NCBI GenBank assembly: GCA_030145055.1
Contig: JAQYWK010000005.1
Coordinates: 124,001 to 188,000 of the forward strand
Length of the DNA: 64,000 nt
Direction: 5' to 3'
DNA from: Desulfovibrio sp.
GTDB lineage: Bacteria; Desulfobacterota; Desulfovibrionia; Desulfovibrionales; Desulfovibrionaceae
The notes under the pieces are model-generated. The model was not told the DNA's origin, searched no databases, and saw only the letters and a list, made by a program, of their open reading frames with translations. The stretch's first letter is position 1, and every line of letters starts with the position of its first letter. Made by a program: the position numbers and the translations under genes. Of this stretch, positions 16,033-24,477 are shown in pieces.

Positions 16033-17066
16033 TTAATCACTGGCGTTTGTTATGTTGGAGTGTATTTTGTCCGTTAATGATATTGATGTTAATCATCTGT
16101 ATGTCGCAAGGCGCAAAGGCCATGAATAAAGATCAATCTTACGTAGACAAGATTTTAACTGAACCTGTTTATGATAGCGAAGGTTTTGTCGATTACACTT
16201 ATGAAGGGCATACCTATAAATTATGGTACGGCAGAATTGGCTCTGGCAGCGCGCCACCTGCGTTGGTTCTGCACGGCGGCCCTGGGGGTAATCATCACAA
16301 TCTCGTAGCATTTCAAGCATTGAGTGATGAACGCCCTGTAATATTTTATGATCAACTGGGATGCGGAAAATCAGAGCGTCCGGATAATCCGGCCTTGTGG
16401 ATTGCGGAACGATATTTTGATGAGGTGAAAGCGGTTCGGGATGGCCTGGGCTTGAAGAATTATCATTTGGTTGGTCATTCATGGGGAACCGCTCAGGCTG
16501 TTGGATTTGCCGCTAAACATCCCGCTGGAATATTATCCATTTCTCTCCATAGCCCAATATTGAGTTTTCCTTATTATATCACTGATGTTGCCCCGGCACT
16601 TAAGCAGGGCCTGAGCTGTCTGAATGGAAAAGGCGGACAAGTGATAGATGATTATGAGTTGAGGGGGGTAGGAACAAGGAGTGACTACGACGAAGCTTGC
16701 ATGGAGTTTACTAAGAAATATGTTACGCACACCTGGCCATTACCTGAGGCAATGAAGAAATTGGCTACCGCACGAAATTCCGCAATTCACGACACTATGG
16801 TTGCCAGTGGTTCGGAATTGAATGTACTGGGAAATATAAAAACGGTTGACGTAACTTTGCAATTGTCCAAGTTGAATATTCCTATTCTTGTGACTTGTGG
16901 AAGCGACGATTTGTGTACGCCAGCCTATACTAAATGGCAGTCAGGATTTGCCAAGAATCCTCAGTACTACGTCATACAGGGAAGCGCCCACATGACCCCC
17001 GTGGACAATCCGTTGGAGCTCCTCGGGCGGCAACGGGTTTTTTTGCGAGAAGTGGAAAACTTGTAG
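16020..17066 (+). CDS. Exported alpha/beta hydrolase, proline iminopeptidase-like (S33)
   Basis: A 348-aa enzyme with an N-terminal signal peptide (hydrophobic MILMLIICMSQGAKA, cleavage near residue 35). The fold markers are LVLHGGPGGNHHN (oxyanion HGGPG), FYDQLGCGKSERP, the nucleophile elbow GHSWGTAQ and the C-terminal acid and histidine regions CGSDDLCTP and GSAHMTP. This is the prolyl aminopeptidase/proline iminopeptidase branch, which removes N-terminal proline or hydrolyses small amides and esters. An AGAGGA ribosome binding site precedes the start. It appears to have replaced the body of the decayed phosphoesterase copy just upstream. Confidence 0.85.
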   Translation: MVHMINHWRLLCWSVFCPLMILMLIICMSQGAKAMNKDQSYVDKILTEPVYDSEGFVDYTYEGHTYKLWYGRIGSGSAPPALVLHGGPGGNHHNLVAFQALSDERPVIFYDQLGCGKSERPDNPALWIAERYFDEVKAVRDGLGLKNYHLVGHSWGTAQAVGFAAKHPAGILSISLHSPILSFPYYITDVAPALKQGLSCLNGKGGQVIDDYELRGVGTRSDYDEACMEFTKKYVTHTWPLPEAMKKLATARNSAIHDTMVASGSELNVLGNIKTVDVTLQLSKLNIPILVTCGSDDLCTPAYTKWQSGFAKNPQYYVIQGSAHMTPVDNPLELLGRQRVFLREVENL

Positions 17067-17201
17067 AGCAACGGCATGCATCCGTTATGGATAATAAAAT
17101 TTTATTATGATTGTATTTAGAAGTGTATCTCTTTAATCTTCCTCATAATGTTTTTTGTTTGATTAAGGCCTAAATTAACTTTTACCCTGAGGGCGTGAGC
17201 T

Positions 17202-18446
17202 ATGATAAACAGTTTCCGTATAGTTGCATCAGTCTTTTTATTTATGGTTTTACTTTCCGTTTCAACCGTATCTACTGCAGCCGCAAAAATATCTATTCCT
17301 GACGATTGTCCATGTAAAGGGTCTATTACAAATCTTATTGATGCCTATCAGAACGATAAAGTTTTTAAGGTGCATATTGATGAAGCATTCAAAAATATGC
17401 AGCCCGTCCCGGAAGGGTACAGGAAAGGAGGGAATCCCTGGATCGGAAAGTCCTTTGCCGACCTGATTCCATTTTTTGTGGAGTGGAGTTCATTTCTACC
17501 GGAAGCAAAGGGCAGTGAAGATAACGCACTTAAATATATCGAACAGATGGATCTGTTTGCGTATAAAAATCCTTTTGGAAGGGTGGCTTTTCAAACTTCG
17601 CCGGGAGTTGAGATCTTTAACCGTTTTGCGACTGAACGCGGTGAATTTCTATCCAGCAAGGCTTCGACAAAAAAAGTAGCCGAATGGCTTGCTGATCCCC
17701 GCATTGAAAAAGAAGAGTACGTCCTGCCTGATTCCACAGTCGCTGACGGTGGGTTTAAATCTTACAATGAATTTTTTTCTCGTAAGTTTAAAGATATCAA
17801 TGCCGTCCGTCCGCAGACTATGCCGGATCGGGATTATATCATTTCCTCGCCGACCGATGCTACTGTGAATTCCATCCCTGCAAAAATTGTAGACGGAACC
17901 ACTAAGTTCAGGACCAAAGGTACTCAGGAACTGAATATTAAAGAGTTATTGGAAGGATCACGATATTGGAAGAAGTTTGTAGGTGGCACGGCGCTGTCTT
18001 GCGTTCTTATGCCTAATACTTACCATTATTACCATGCTCCAGTCGGCGGTCAGGTTATTGAAACCCGCCTTGTGGATGGAGCCTTGGTGGGTATGGAAGA
18101 GTTTGTTAAATTTGCTCCGGCTGATGGCAATGTAGGGGCTCCCGGAGCCAGTTTCGGTGCGTTTGAAAGCTATGCGCGTGGTTATTTTGTCATTGATACC
18201 GGAAAATACGGTCTAGTAGGAGTTATTCCGGTAGGGCTTAGCACCGTTGGGTCAGTTGTGTTCGAAGACAAGTTTCTCAACGCGGACGGTCCTGTAGCGA
18301 TCAAGCGCGGTGATGAACTGGGACATTTCCTTTATGGAGGGTCTCTGGTCATTTTGGTTTTTGAACCTGGAAAATATAGTTCCGATGCGATTAAGGTTCG
18401 TTTGGGGAATCAGATCGGTATATTTGATACTAGCTCAAACAAATAG
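17202..18446 (+). CDS. Exported phosphatidylserine decarboxylase-like protein
   Basis: A 414-aa protein with a signal peptide (residues 1-28). The PSD family core is clear: YNEFFSRKFKD, then ISSPTDATV, LMPNTYHYYHAPVGGQV and the C-terminal YGGSLVILVF. The Gly-Ser of this last motif is where PSD enzymes cleave themselves to form the pyruvoyl cofactor. PSDs convert phosphatidylserine to phosphatidylethanolamine. Known bacterial housekeeping PSDs work at the cytoplasmic membrane face without a cleaved signal, so an exported member is unusual and its substrate is uncertain. A strong terminator follows. Confidence 0.85.
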   Translation: MINSFRIVASVFLFMVLLSVSTVSTAAAKISIPDDCPCKGSITNLIDAYQNDKVFKVHIDEAFKNMQPVPEGYRKGGNPWIGKSFADLIPFFVEWSSFLPEAKGSEDNALKYIEQMDLFAYKNPFGRVAFQTSPGVEIFNRFATERGEFLSSKASTKKVAEWLADPRIEKEEYVLPDSTVADGGFKSYNEFFSRKFKDINAVRPQTMPDRDYIISSPTDATVNSIPAKIVDGTTKFRTKGTQELNIKELLEGSRYWKKFVGGTALSCVLMPNTYHYYHAPVGGQVIETRLVDGALVGMEEFVKFAPADGNVGAPGASFGAFESYARGYFVIDTGKYGLVGVIPVGLSTVGSVVFEDKFLNADGPVAIKRGDELGHFLYGGSLVILVFEPGKYSSDAIKVRLGNQIGIFDTSSNK

Positions 18447-18480
18447 TGCATAATAAATTATAAATAAATATAGTATGTAG

Positions 18481-18514
18481 GACCGGAAACAATATTGTTT
18501 CCGGTCTTTCTTTT
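18481..18514 (+). terminator. Terminator after the decarboxylase-like gene
   Basis: GACCGGAAACAAT and its exact complement form a 13-bp perfect stem (18481-18506), followed by a T-rich tail. Confidence 0.85.
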
Positions 18515-18542
18515 CGTGTAATTTTTTTGAATATTTTCTTGA

Positions 18543-18605
18543 TGGGCTTATGTTGTAGCCAATAATTTGCCTTATCCCCTCCTTGAAAACTGGCAAGAGT
18601 ACTGA
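18543..18605 (+). pseudogene. Relic of a histidine-phosphatase lipoprotein paralogue
   Basis: The frame WAYVVANNLPYPLLENWQEY then a stop. Its first 33 bases match 11882-11914 in the histidine-phosphatase lipoprotein at 30 positions (WPYVIANNLPY). Nothing upstream in this frame continues the homology. It is a surviving piece of a second copy of that gene. Confidence 0.7.
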
Positions 18606-18792
18606 CACATATTCCGTTCCGGCAATGCCAACTTGACCTGATCTGAATTGTCCGATCTCTAATACTTCATCTTTTGCAATGGCTTTTTGAATTGAGCAAG
18701 AAACATCTTGGCTTATAGTAAAGGTATCCATTTTGACGAGTTCAATGAGCTTTTCATAACCGATAGTCTGCTGTTTCAGCTTATTTCCATCC
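18600..18792 (-). pseudogene. Possible relic of a Fic-family N-terminal region
   Basis: On the minus strand a frame reads FVWDGNKLKQQTIGYEKLIE, later EIGQFRSGQVGIAGTEYV, and loses sense afterwards. The G-x-F/Y-R-x-G-x-V-x-I-x-G-T pattern resembles the start of Fic/DOC AMPylase-type proteins. The HPFxxGNGR catalytic motif is absent, and the frame begins inside the thiC terminator. It is likely a fragment; family assignment is tentative. Confidence 0.35.
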
Positions 18793-18795
18793 CAA

Positions 18796-18830
18796 ACAAA
18801 AAACCCCGACAGACATAATGTCCGCCGGGG
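18796..18830 (-). terminator. Terminator of the thiamine operon
   Basis: On the minus strand a 12-bp stem (CCCCGGCGGACA with TGTCTGTCGGGG, two G-U pairs) and a 3-nt loop are followed by TTTTTTG. It lies about 45 nt beyond the thiC stop. Confidence 0.9.
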
Positions 18831-18873
18831 CAATCTAATTCCTAATATTCCAAATAACTAAAATCTACAAAAA

Positions 18874-20178
18874 CTAATCATCAAGCTGAATATCCTTACC
18901 AGCAAGAACACGATTCATATTTCTAACAGCACACATTTTACCACACATGGAACAGGAATCTTCGTGCTCTGGCATGGAGGACTCACGATATTCGCGTGGC
19001 TTCACCGGGTCCATAGCAAGGTCAAACATGCCGTTCCAGTCTAGGGCCGCGCGTGCTTTACTCATTTTATCATCCCAATCTCTCGCGCCGGGGTGTCCCT
19101 TTGCAACGTCCGCCGCGTGAGCCGCGATGCGTGTTGCGATGATCCCTTCTTTCATATCATCAAGTGTAGGCAAACGGAGATGCTCAGCAGGTGTTACGTA
19201 GCATAGGAAATCAGCTCCGTTCATTGCTGCAATAGCGCCACCGATAGCGGCTGTGATGTGGTCATACCCAGGGGCAACGTCTGTTACCAGCGGTCCAAGT
19301 ACGTAGAATGGTGCGCCGTGGCAGAGACGTTTTTCCATCATCATGTTACCAGCAATTTCGTTCATAGCCATGTGACCCGGGCCTTCGATCATGACCTGTA
19401 CGTTGCGTTCCCATGCGCGCAGGGTCAGTTCGCCAAGTACGATGAGTTCTTCAACCTGACAAGCGTCAGTTGCATCATGCAAACAACCGGGACGGCAACC
19501 GTCACCAAGGCTAAGAGTTACGTCATGCTCTTCGCAGATATCTAGAAGACGATCGTAATGTTCGTAGAATGGGTTTTCAGCTTTGTTGAGTTCCATCCAT
19601 GTGAAGAGCAGTGATCCGCCTCGGGATACGATGTTTGTGAGTCTGCCGCCGGCTTTAACTTTTTCAGCAGTGTGCTGGTTCAGTCCGCAATGGATGGTCA
19701 GGAAATCTACTCCGTCATCTACGTGTTTCTGAACAACATCAAAAAATTCGTCTACGGTGATGTCCTGTAGGTTTTTATCGTAGAAACCGACCGCATCATA
19801 CATAGGAACAGTACCGATCATAGCTGGTGATATTTCAATCAAGCGTTTGCGGAATTCCTGTGTTTTACCGTAACAGCTGAGGTCCATGATAGCTTCCGCT
19901 TTCATATCAAGAGCCATCTGTACTTTGACAAGTTCCGGCTCGATGTCGCTACAATCTTTGGAAATACCAAGGTTCACATTGATCTTGGTGGACATGCCTT
20001 CGCCGACCCCTTCAGGGTCGATGTTGGTGTGCTTTTTGTTGCAAGGGATAATTACTGTTCCCTTTGCCATACGTACCATGAGATCTTCGATGCGAACGTT
20101 TTCTTTGCGAGCAACGATTTCCATCTGTGGTGTGACGATGCCTTTGCGGGCTGCGTCCATTTGAGTAGTGTATTTCAT
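18874..20178 (-). CDS. thiC: Phosphomethylpyrimidine synthase ThiC
   Basis: ThiC is a radical-SAM enzyme that turns aminoimidazole ribotide into the HMP pyrimidine of thiamine. The 434-aa protein is the short bacterial/archaeal form. The [4Fe-4S] motif is CSMCGKMC near residue 407. Also visible are [10 protein letters not shown] (about 226), [11 protein letters not shown] (about 264) and [15 protein letters not shown] (about 293). It is the last gene of the thiamine operon, 24 nt after thiE. Confidence 0.97.
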   Translation of the reverse strand: MKYTTQMDAARKGIVTPQMEIVARKENVRIEDLMVRMAKGTVIIPCNKKHTNIDPEGVGEGMSTKINVNLGISKDCSDIEPELVKVQMALDMKAEAIMDLSCYGKTQEFRKRLIEISPAMIGTVPMYDAVGFYDKNLQDITVDEFFDVVQKHVDDGVDFLTIHCGLNQHTAEKVKAGGRLTNIVSRGGSLLFTWMELNKAENPFYEHYDRLLDICEEHDVTLSLGDGCRPGCLHDATDACQVEELIVLGELTLRAWERNVQVMIEGPGHMAMNEIAGNMMMEKRLCHGAPFYVLGPLVTDVAPGYDHITAAIGGAIAAMNGADFLCYVTPAEHLRLPTLDDMKEGIIATRIAAHAADVAKGHPGARDWDDKMSKARAALDWNGMFDLAMDPVKPREYRESSMPEHEDSCSMCGKMCAVRNMNRVLAGKDIQLDD

Positions 20179-20202
20179 GAGATCTCCTTTTCAGGCTAGT
20201 TT

Positions 20203-20865
20203 TTAAATGTCATTAGCGGACTGCATAGCATTACGCAGCTCTTTAATTTTGTTTCCGATATTATCGGCTTCGACTATTTCAGTGACCAGTGCCACACAGC
20301 TTGCACCGTGTTTTGCAACTTCCGCCACATTGTTTTCTTTGATGCCACCGATGGCGACAAAGGGAATTTTTATGTTTTCTACCACATAATCCAAATATTC
20401 AAATCCAACGGGATCGCAGACATCGTCCTTGGTGAAGGTGCGGAAAACCGGCCCTACGCCAATGTAATCTGCTCCGCGTTTTTGCGCGTCTCTTGCCTGT
20501 TCAGGGCTGTGAGTGGATAGACCTATTGCCATGGTTTCACCCACCAGTTTGCGAACTGCTTCGATTGGGAAATCCTTCTGGCCGACATGAACACCGTCAG
20601 CTTTAACAAGAATTGCAAGATCGATATCATCATTAATGATGAAAGCGGCTCCGGCATCGTGGGTCATTTTACGAATTTCTAAACACTCTTCGTATTTGAG
20701 TCCCATTTTCTTTTCTTTTTCGCGGTACTGAATAAGTTTGATTCCATTATCCAGCATGGCTTTAACCACATCAATATTGGACCTCCCTTGCGAAAATTTT
20801 TCTGCGGTCAAACAGTAAATGTCTGTGTCCAGAATGTTTTGTCTGGTGATTTTTTTTACGCTCAC
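20203..20865 (-). CDS. thiE: Thiamine-phosphate synthase ThiE
   Basis: ThiE joins HMP pyrophosphate and thiazole phosphate to make thiamine monophosphate. The 220-aa TIM-barrel protein has IQYREKEKKMG near residue 45, INDDIDLAILVKADGVHVGQ near 76-95 and YIGVGPVF near 135. It starts with GTG (20865) overlapping the thiF stop by four bases. Confidence 0.95.
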   Translation of the reverse strand: MSVKKITRQNILDTDIYCLTAEKFSQGRSNIDVVKAMLDNGIKLIQYREKEKKMGLKYEECLEIRKMTHDAGAAFIINDDIDLAILVKADGVHVGQKDFPIEAVRKLVGETMAIGLSTHSPEQARDAQKRGADYIGVGPVFRTFTKDDVCDPVGFEYLDYVVENIKIPFVAIGGIKENNVAEVAKHGASCVALVTEIVEADNIGNKIKELRNAMQSANDI

Positions 20866-21494
20866 TTTACGGTTCCTTTTTTCTCGAATTTAGCAAGGTA
20901 GTGGCTAAGTATAACGTCCGCCTGCTTGGCTGCGGATATAGCTACTTTCGGTGAAAATGGTGGGTTTTCCATGGAACACTCGGTCTTCATATCTCCCACC
21001 ATATAAAAATTGTCGCGAACCTTACGGGTGAGAATTGTGTCCGCATTACCTGCACCGCCAATACCTGATGCCGCAACAATCAGCTTGTTTGTGGGCAGAA
21101 ATGTTTCTACCAGACTTCGCTTGATTCTTGCCGCATCGAAAGCTTCTACAATGACTTCACATTTGCGGAAAATGTGTGGCATATTGGTCGCTGTTGCTGT
21201 CTCGATATGTTGCGTTATGTCCAGTCCCGGGTTCACCGCAAACATGTTTTTGGAAAGGGCAATTACCTTAAATTCACCAACTTGATCTAATGTGTAGTAC
21301 TGGCGGTTAAGGTTCGATGCTTCCACGCGGTCAAAGTCGATGAGCACGAATCTCTTAAACCCACTGCGCACCAGATGCATGGCACAATTGGACCCGAGTC
21401 CACCTGCTCCCGCTATGCCGATGGTAATGGATTGGAGGTATTTCAGCCGATCCTCGCCGAGGTAAGCAGCTAATCCTTGCTCCGCTTTGTTCAC
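20862..21494 (-). CDS. thiF: Sulfur-carrier adenylyltransferase ThiF, short form
   Basis: ThiF adenylates the C-terminal glycine of ThiS so that it can receive sulfur. The 210-aa protein has the E1-type nucleotide-binding segment IAGAGGLGSNCAMHLVRSG near residue 28 and LIDFDRVEASNLNRQYY near 52. It lacks the C-terminal zinc CxxC motifs of the long E. coli form, as in other short ThiF proteins of thiS-thiG-thiH clusters. GTG start, overlapping the thiH stop. Confidence 0.92.
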   Translation of the reverse strand: MNKAEQGLAAYLGEDRLKYLQSITIGIAGAGGLGSNCAMHLVRSGFKRFVLIDFDRVEASNLNRQYYTLDQVGEFKVIALSKNMFAVNPGLDITQHIETATATNMPHIFRKCEVIVEAFDAARIKRSLVETFLPTNKLIVAASGIGGAGNADTILTRKVRDNFYMVGDMKTECSMENPPFSPKVAISAAKQADVILSHYLAKFEKKGTVK

Positions 21495-22615
21495 TTATTT
21501 ACCTCGTTATTCCCGATAGGTTCCCAGTCTTTGAAAACAGGCTGGTATCCGTGTTTGATGAGAGCTGCGCGCATTTCTTCAACACTGCGTTCGTCGGAAA
21601 TATCAAATTGCCCGACCTTTTCGCCTTTTTGGCTATGTCCGCCAACTTCGGTCGAAACTCCCGCGGACATTTTGGTCACGCCCAGCGGTAGAATGTTTTC
21701 ACGGAAATCAGGGCTTTCACGTGTCGAAACAGTTATACCAACGCGTGGTAGGTAAATTCTGAGAGCTAGCATGTTTTGCACCATGTCTTGGTCGCTGACT
21801 ATGGACGCAGGCTTAAATGTTCCGGCGTGAGAGCGCATTCTTGGAAGAGATACAGCTACGTCCACATCAGGATATTTTTTCTGTAAATATGAAGCGTGAA
21901 TTCCCGTGAGGAGTGCATCCTTCCGCCAATTATCAAGCCCGAGAAGCGCTCCGATATTTACCACACGCATACCAGCTTTACAGCTGCGTTCCGGTGCATC
22001 TAAACGATAGCGGAAATCTTTTTTAGGTCCTGCCGGATGCAGGGTGGGGTAGAGTTCTTCATTGTACGTTTCCTGAAACATGGTCATTCCGTCTACGCCG
22101 GATTTTACTAGAGACGCATACTCATTCTCGTCCATGGCATATATTTCGATAGATACGGATGGAAAATATTTGCTGAGCACTTCCATGCAGGATTCAAGGT
22201 ATTGAGGAGATGCTTTTTTGCGTGCATCCCCTGTAAGAATTAGCAGATGCTTCAGCCCTGTTGAGGCAATGGCCTGCGCTTCTTCTTCAAGCTGAGATGG
22301 CTCAAGCTGAGTGCGAGGGATATCGTTTGTAGTATTGAAACCACAATAAATACAGCGGTTAGTACAGTAGTTAGAAAGATATAACGGAGTAAACAGTTGG
22401 ATAGTTTTACCGAAATTTTGCAATGTCAGTTGGCTAGCCTTTTGCGCCATTTCTTCCAGAAAAGGGATCGCCGCAGGGCTGAGCATTGCAAGAAAGTCCT
22501 CTGGACTTGCCGTTGTTGCGCTTATTGCACGGTGCACATCTGCTTCAGTTACTGATTCAAATTTTTCGAGGAGCGGCAACTTGCTGTATTCGTCAGATAT
22601 TGGATAAAAGCTCAT
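21491..22615 (-). CDS. thiH: 2-iminoacetate synthase ThiH
   Basis: ThiH is a radical-SAM tyrosine lyase that supplies dehydroglycine for the thiazole ring, the anaerobic alternative to glycine oxidase. The 374-aa protein has the cluster motif CTNRCIYCGF at about residues 85-94 and the family segments MFQETYNEELYPTLHPAGPK and AVSLPRMRSHAG. It lies 3 nt after thiG. Its presence instead of thiO fits an anaerobic life style. Confidence 0.96.
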   Translation of the reverse strand: MSFYPISDEYSKLPLLEKFESVTEADVHRAISATTASPEDFLAMLSPAAIPFLEEMAQKASQLTLQNFGKTIQLFTPLYLSNYCTNRCIYCGFNTTNDIPRTQLEPSQLEEEAQAIASTGLKHLLILTGDARKKASPQYLESCMEVLSKYFPSVSIEIYAMDENEYASLVKSGVDGMTMFQETYNEELYPTLHPAGPKKDFRYRLDAPERSCKAGMRVVNIGALLGLDNWRKDALLTGIHASYLQKKYPDVDVAVSLPRMRSHAGTFKPASIVSDQDMVQNMLALRIYLPRVGITVSTRESPDFRENILPLGVTKMSAGVSTEVGGHSQKGEKVGQFDISDERSVEEMRAALIKHGYQPVFKDWEPIGNNEVNK

Positions 22616-22618
22616 CGG

Positions 22619-23395
22619 TTAACCTTCACTCAAGAAGCCAGTAAGCGGCGATGACGCGATTGCATTGCGATGCTTTGCGCCGGGGCCGGATAGATATGCT
22701 TCGCGTCCGGCTTTTACTGCGCGTCCGAAGGCTTTAGCCATCATAATAGGATCGCATGCTGTAGCAATTGCTGTATTAACGAGGCATGCATCCGCTCCCA
22801 TTTCCATAGCTTCGCAAGCTTCGGAAGGTCGCCCGATACCCGCATCAACTATGATAGGTAGAGAAATTTCTTCGATAAGTATGCGGAGCATCTCGCGAGT
22901 CTTAAGGCCGCGATTTGTTCCGATTGGTGAACCTAAAGGCATGACAGCGGCGGCACCGGCATCAACCAGAGATCGCGCTATATATAGATCTGCATTTACG
23001 TACGGCAGGACCACGAAACCTTCTTTAGCGAGAATCTCGGTGGCCTTGGCTGTTTCGTAACCGTCTGGCAGCAGATATTTGCTGTCTGAGATAACTTCAA
23101 TTTTGATCCAGTCTCCGCAACCCATAGCGCGAGCAAGGCGGGCGATGCGTACGGCTTCGTCCGCAGTTCTAGCGCCGGAGGTGTTGGGCAGAAGTTGCAT
23201 ATGTTTAGGGATGAAATCCATTACATTACCAGTCTTTGATTCCAAATCAACACGCCTGAGAGCTACGGTGATAATTTGTGAACCGGAAGATTCACATACA
23301 GCGGGTATTACGGAATCATCTGAATATTTACCAGTTCCGGTAAGCAATCTGCTGCTAAATTTAAGACCACCGATTTCAAATATATCTTCACTCAT
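22619..23395 (-). CDS. thiG: Thiazole synthase ThiG
   Basis: ThiG builds the thiazole phosphate from deoxyxylulose phosphate, dehydroglycine and ThiS thiocarboxylate. The 258-aa TIM barrel begins [21 protein letters not shown] and has [31 protein letters not shown]-type core segments (about 130-160) and [13 protein letters not shown] near 187. It is 9 nt downstream of thiS. Confidence 0.97.
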   Translation of the reverse strand: MSEDIFEIGGLKFSSRLLTGTGKYSDDSVIPAVCESSGSQIITVALRRVDLESKTGNVMDFIPKHMQLLPNTSGARTADEAVRIARLARAMGCGDWIKIEVISDSKYLLPDGYETAKATEILAKEGFVVLPYVNADLYIARSLVDAGAAAVMPLGSPIGTNRGLKTREMLRILIEEISLPIIVDAGIGRPSEACEAMEMGADACLVNTAIATACDPIMMAKAFGRAVKAGREAYLSGPGAKHRNAIASSPLTGFLSEG

Positions 23396-23404
23396 GATGT
23401 TCCT

Positions 23405-23605
23405 TTAACCCCCGCCTACGAAGCGGAGAACTTCAAGATGGTCTCCGTCGTTGAGCATTACGTTTTCGAAATTATCGGACGGGACTATTTCTTTATTCAG
23501 TTCAACCACAACAGTGTCGGCTGTAATCTGTTTGGATTCAAGCAGAGTAAACACACTCATCTGGTCTAGTATTTCGGTTTCTATTCCGTTCAATATAACA
23601 TTCAT
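23405..23605 (-). CDS. thiS: Sulfur carrier protein ThiS
   Basis: A 66-aa ubiquitin-like sulfur carrier. The C-terminus ends in GGG, giving the di-glycine tail that ThiF adenylates and that carries the thiocarboxylate to ThiG. I use the ATG at 23605 (GGAG ribosome binding site 8 nt upstream) rather than the frame opening at 23620, which would start inside the riboswitch terminator. First gene of the operon. Confidence 0.93.
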   Translation of the reverse strand: MNVILNGIETEILDQMSVFTLLESKQITADTVVVELNKEIVPSDNFENVMLNDGDHLEVLRFVGGG

Positions 23606-23618
23606 ATTTTTGCTCCGC

Positions 23619-23654
23619 AAAAAAAAAGCGCCTACTCCAATTAAGGGTAAGCGC
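23619..23654 (-). terminator. TPP riboswitch terminator platform
   Basis: On the minus strand, GCGCTTACCC and GGAGTAGGCGC form an imperfect hairpin followed by nine T residues, ending about 14 nt before the thiS ATG. When the aptamer binds thiamine pyrophosphate this terminator would stop transcription ahead of thiS. Confidence 0.85.
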
Positions 23655-23678
23655 GTATAGACATCTAATAAATCTATT

Positions 23679-23764
23679 GCAGCTTCCCTACGGCAGAATT
23701 AACTGCGTCAGGTTCAAAGGGTCAGGTGCAAACACCATCTCAGCCAAAAGGCACCCCTAGCTCG
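23679..23764 (-). ncRNA. TPP (THI-box) riboswitch
   Basis: On the minus strand all conserved blocks occur in order: AGGGGTGCC, GGCTGAGATGG, ACCCTTTGAACCTGA, GTTAATTCTGC and CGTAGGGAAGCTGC. This is the thiamine pyrophosphate aptamer. It lies about 75 nt upstream of thiS with a terminator between, so thiamine represses the whole operon by premature termination. Confidence 0.97.
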
Positions 23765-23961
23765 GCAAAGCGTATGTTAATCGATATGAGTTTGTAAAGG
23801 GAAAGAATTAAAGAGGTGGGCATTAAAGAATAGTTGAGATGATTGCTGGTGTGATGACTCTAAAAAATTAATTATTTATAGTCCCATTTTTTTTTTTTTG
23901 TGGTATGATTTTTTTAATCATTTTCGGAGGTTTTTTAAATCATTATTTAAAGGAGGTTGAG
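23765..23961. other. Divergent promoter region between thiS and hsp20
   Basis: An AT-rich spacer with a long T-run near 23888. TATGAT at about 23905 is a reasonable -10 box for the heat-shock gene. No CIRCE inverted repeat or other heat-shock operator was seen. Confidence 0.4.
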
Positions 23962-24420
23962 ATGTTGAAAGAATTGTTGCCACAGCTTCGTAGGCGGTCC
24001 CGGCTAAGAGAAAGACCTAATAGTGTATTTGATTTGATGGAAGATTTCGGACTTAGGCCAATAACTTCATTTGATCGTTTTCCATTTGAGGCAGAAGATT
24101 TCCCGCTTTTGGATCTTTATGAAGATGAACATGAAATCACAGTGAAGGCCGAACTCCCGGGGATGGAAGCTGACAATATTGATGTAAATATCACTAAGGG
24201 GCAGCTGACAATCAAGGGTGAAAAGAAGTTCGAAGATGAGGAAAAAAAAGGAAACTACCATCGCATCGAGCGCAGTTATGGAAGTTTTCAGCGGTCTATT
24301 TCCCTTCCTTTAAATGTAGATGGAAGCAACGTTAAAGCGAAGTTCAAAGATGGTATCTTGAGTTTAACCATCCCTAAAACTGAAATCAGTGAGTCTACGA
24401 AAGTTGAAATTGAAAGTTAA
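23962..24420 (+). CDS. Hsp20/alpha-crystallin small heat-shock protein
   Basis: A 152-aa ATP-independent chaperone that binds unfolding proteins. The alpha-crystallin domain runs from about residue 48 (LLDLYEDEHEITVKAELPGM) to the end. It includes GQLTIKGEKKFEDEEKKGNY and the family A-x-x-x-n-G-v-L motif (KAKFKDGILSLTIPK), and the tail is EISESTKVEIES. A perfect AAAGGAGG ribosome binding site sets the ATG at 23962. It stands alone with its own terminator. Confidence 0.95.
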   Translation: MLKELLPQLRRRSRLRERPNSVFDLMEDFGLRPITSFDRFPFEAEDFPLLDLYEDEHEITVKAELPGMEADNIDVNITKGQLTIKGEKKFEDEEKKGNYHRIERSYGSFQRSISLPLNVDGSNVKAKFKDGILSLTIPKTEISESTKVEIES

Positions 24421-24441
24421 ATGTTGCTAGTTTTTTTACGG

Positions 24442-24472
24442 AAAGGGCTTTTAACTAAAAGCCCTTTTTTTA
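24442..24472. terminator. Terminator between hsp20 and a convergent gene
   Basis: AAAGGGCTTTTA pairs with TAAAAGCCCTTT around a short loop, followed by T7. It ends hsp20 and lies only 6 nt from the convergent gene end, so it may serve both. Confidence 0.9.
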
Positions 24473-24477
24473 TGATT

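Noticed and set aside
23606-23620. Longer ThiS start (MRSKN) at 23620
   Set aside because: It would begin inside the terminator tail of the TPP riboswitch; the GGAG site favours ATG 23605.
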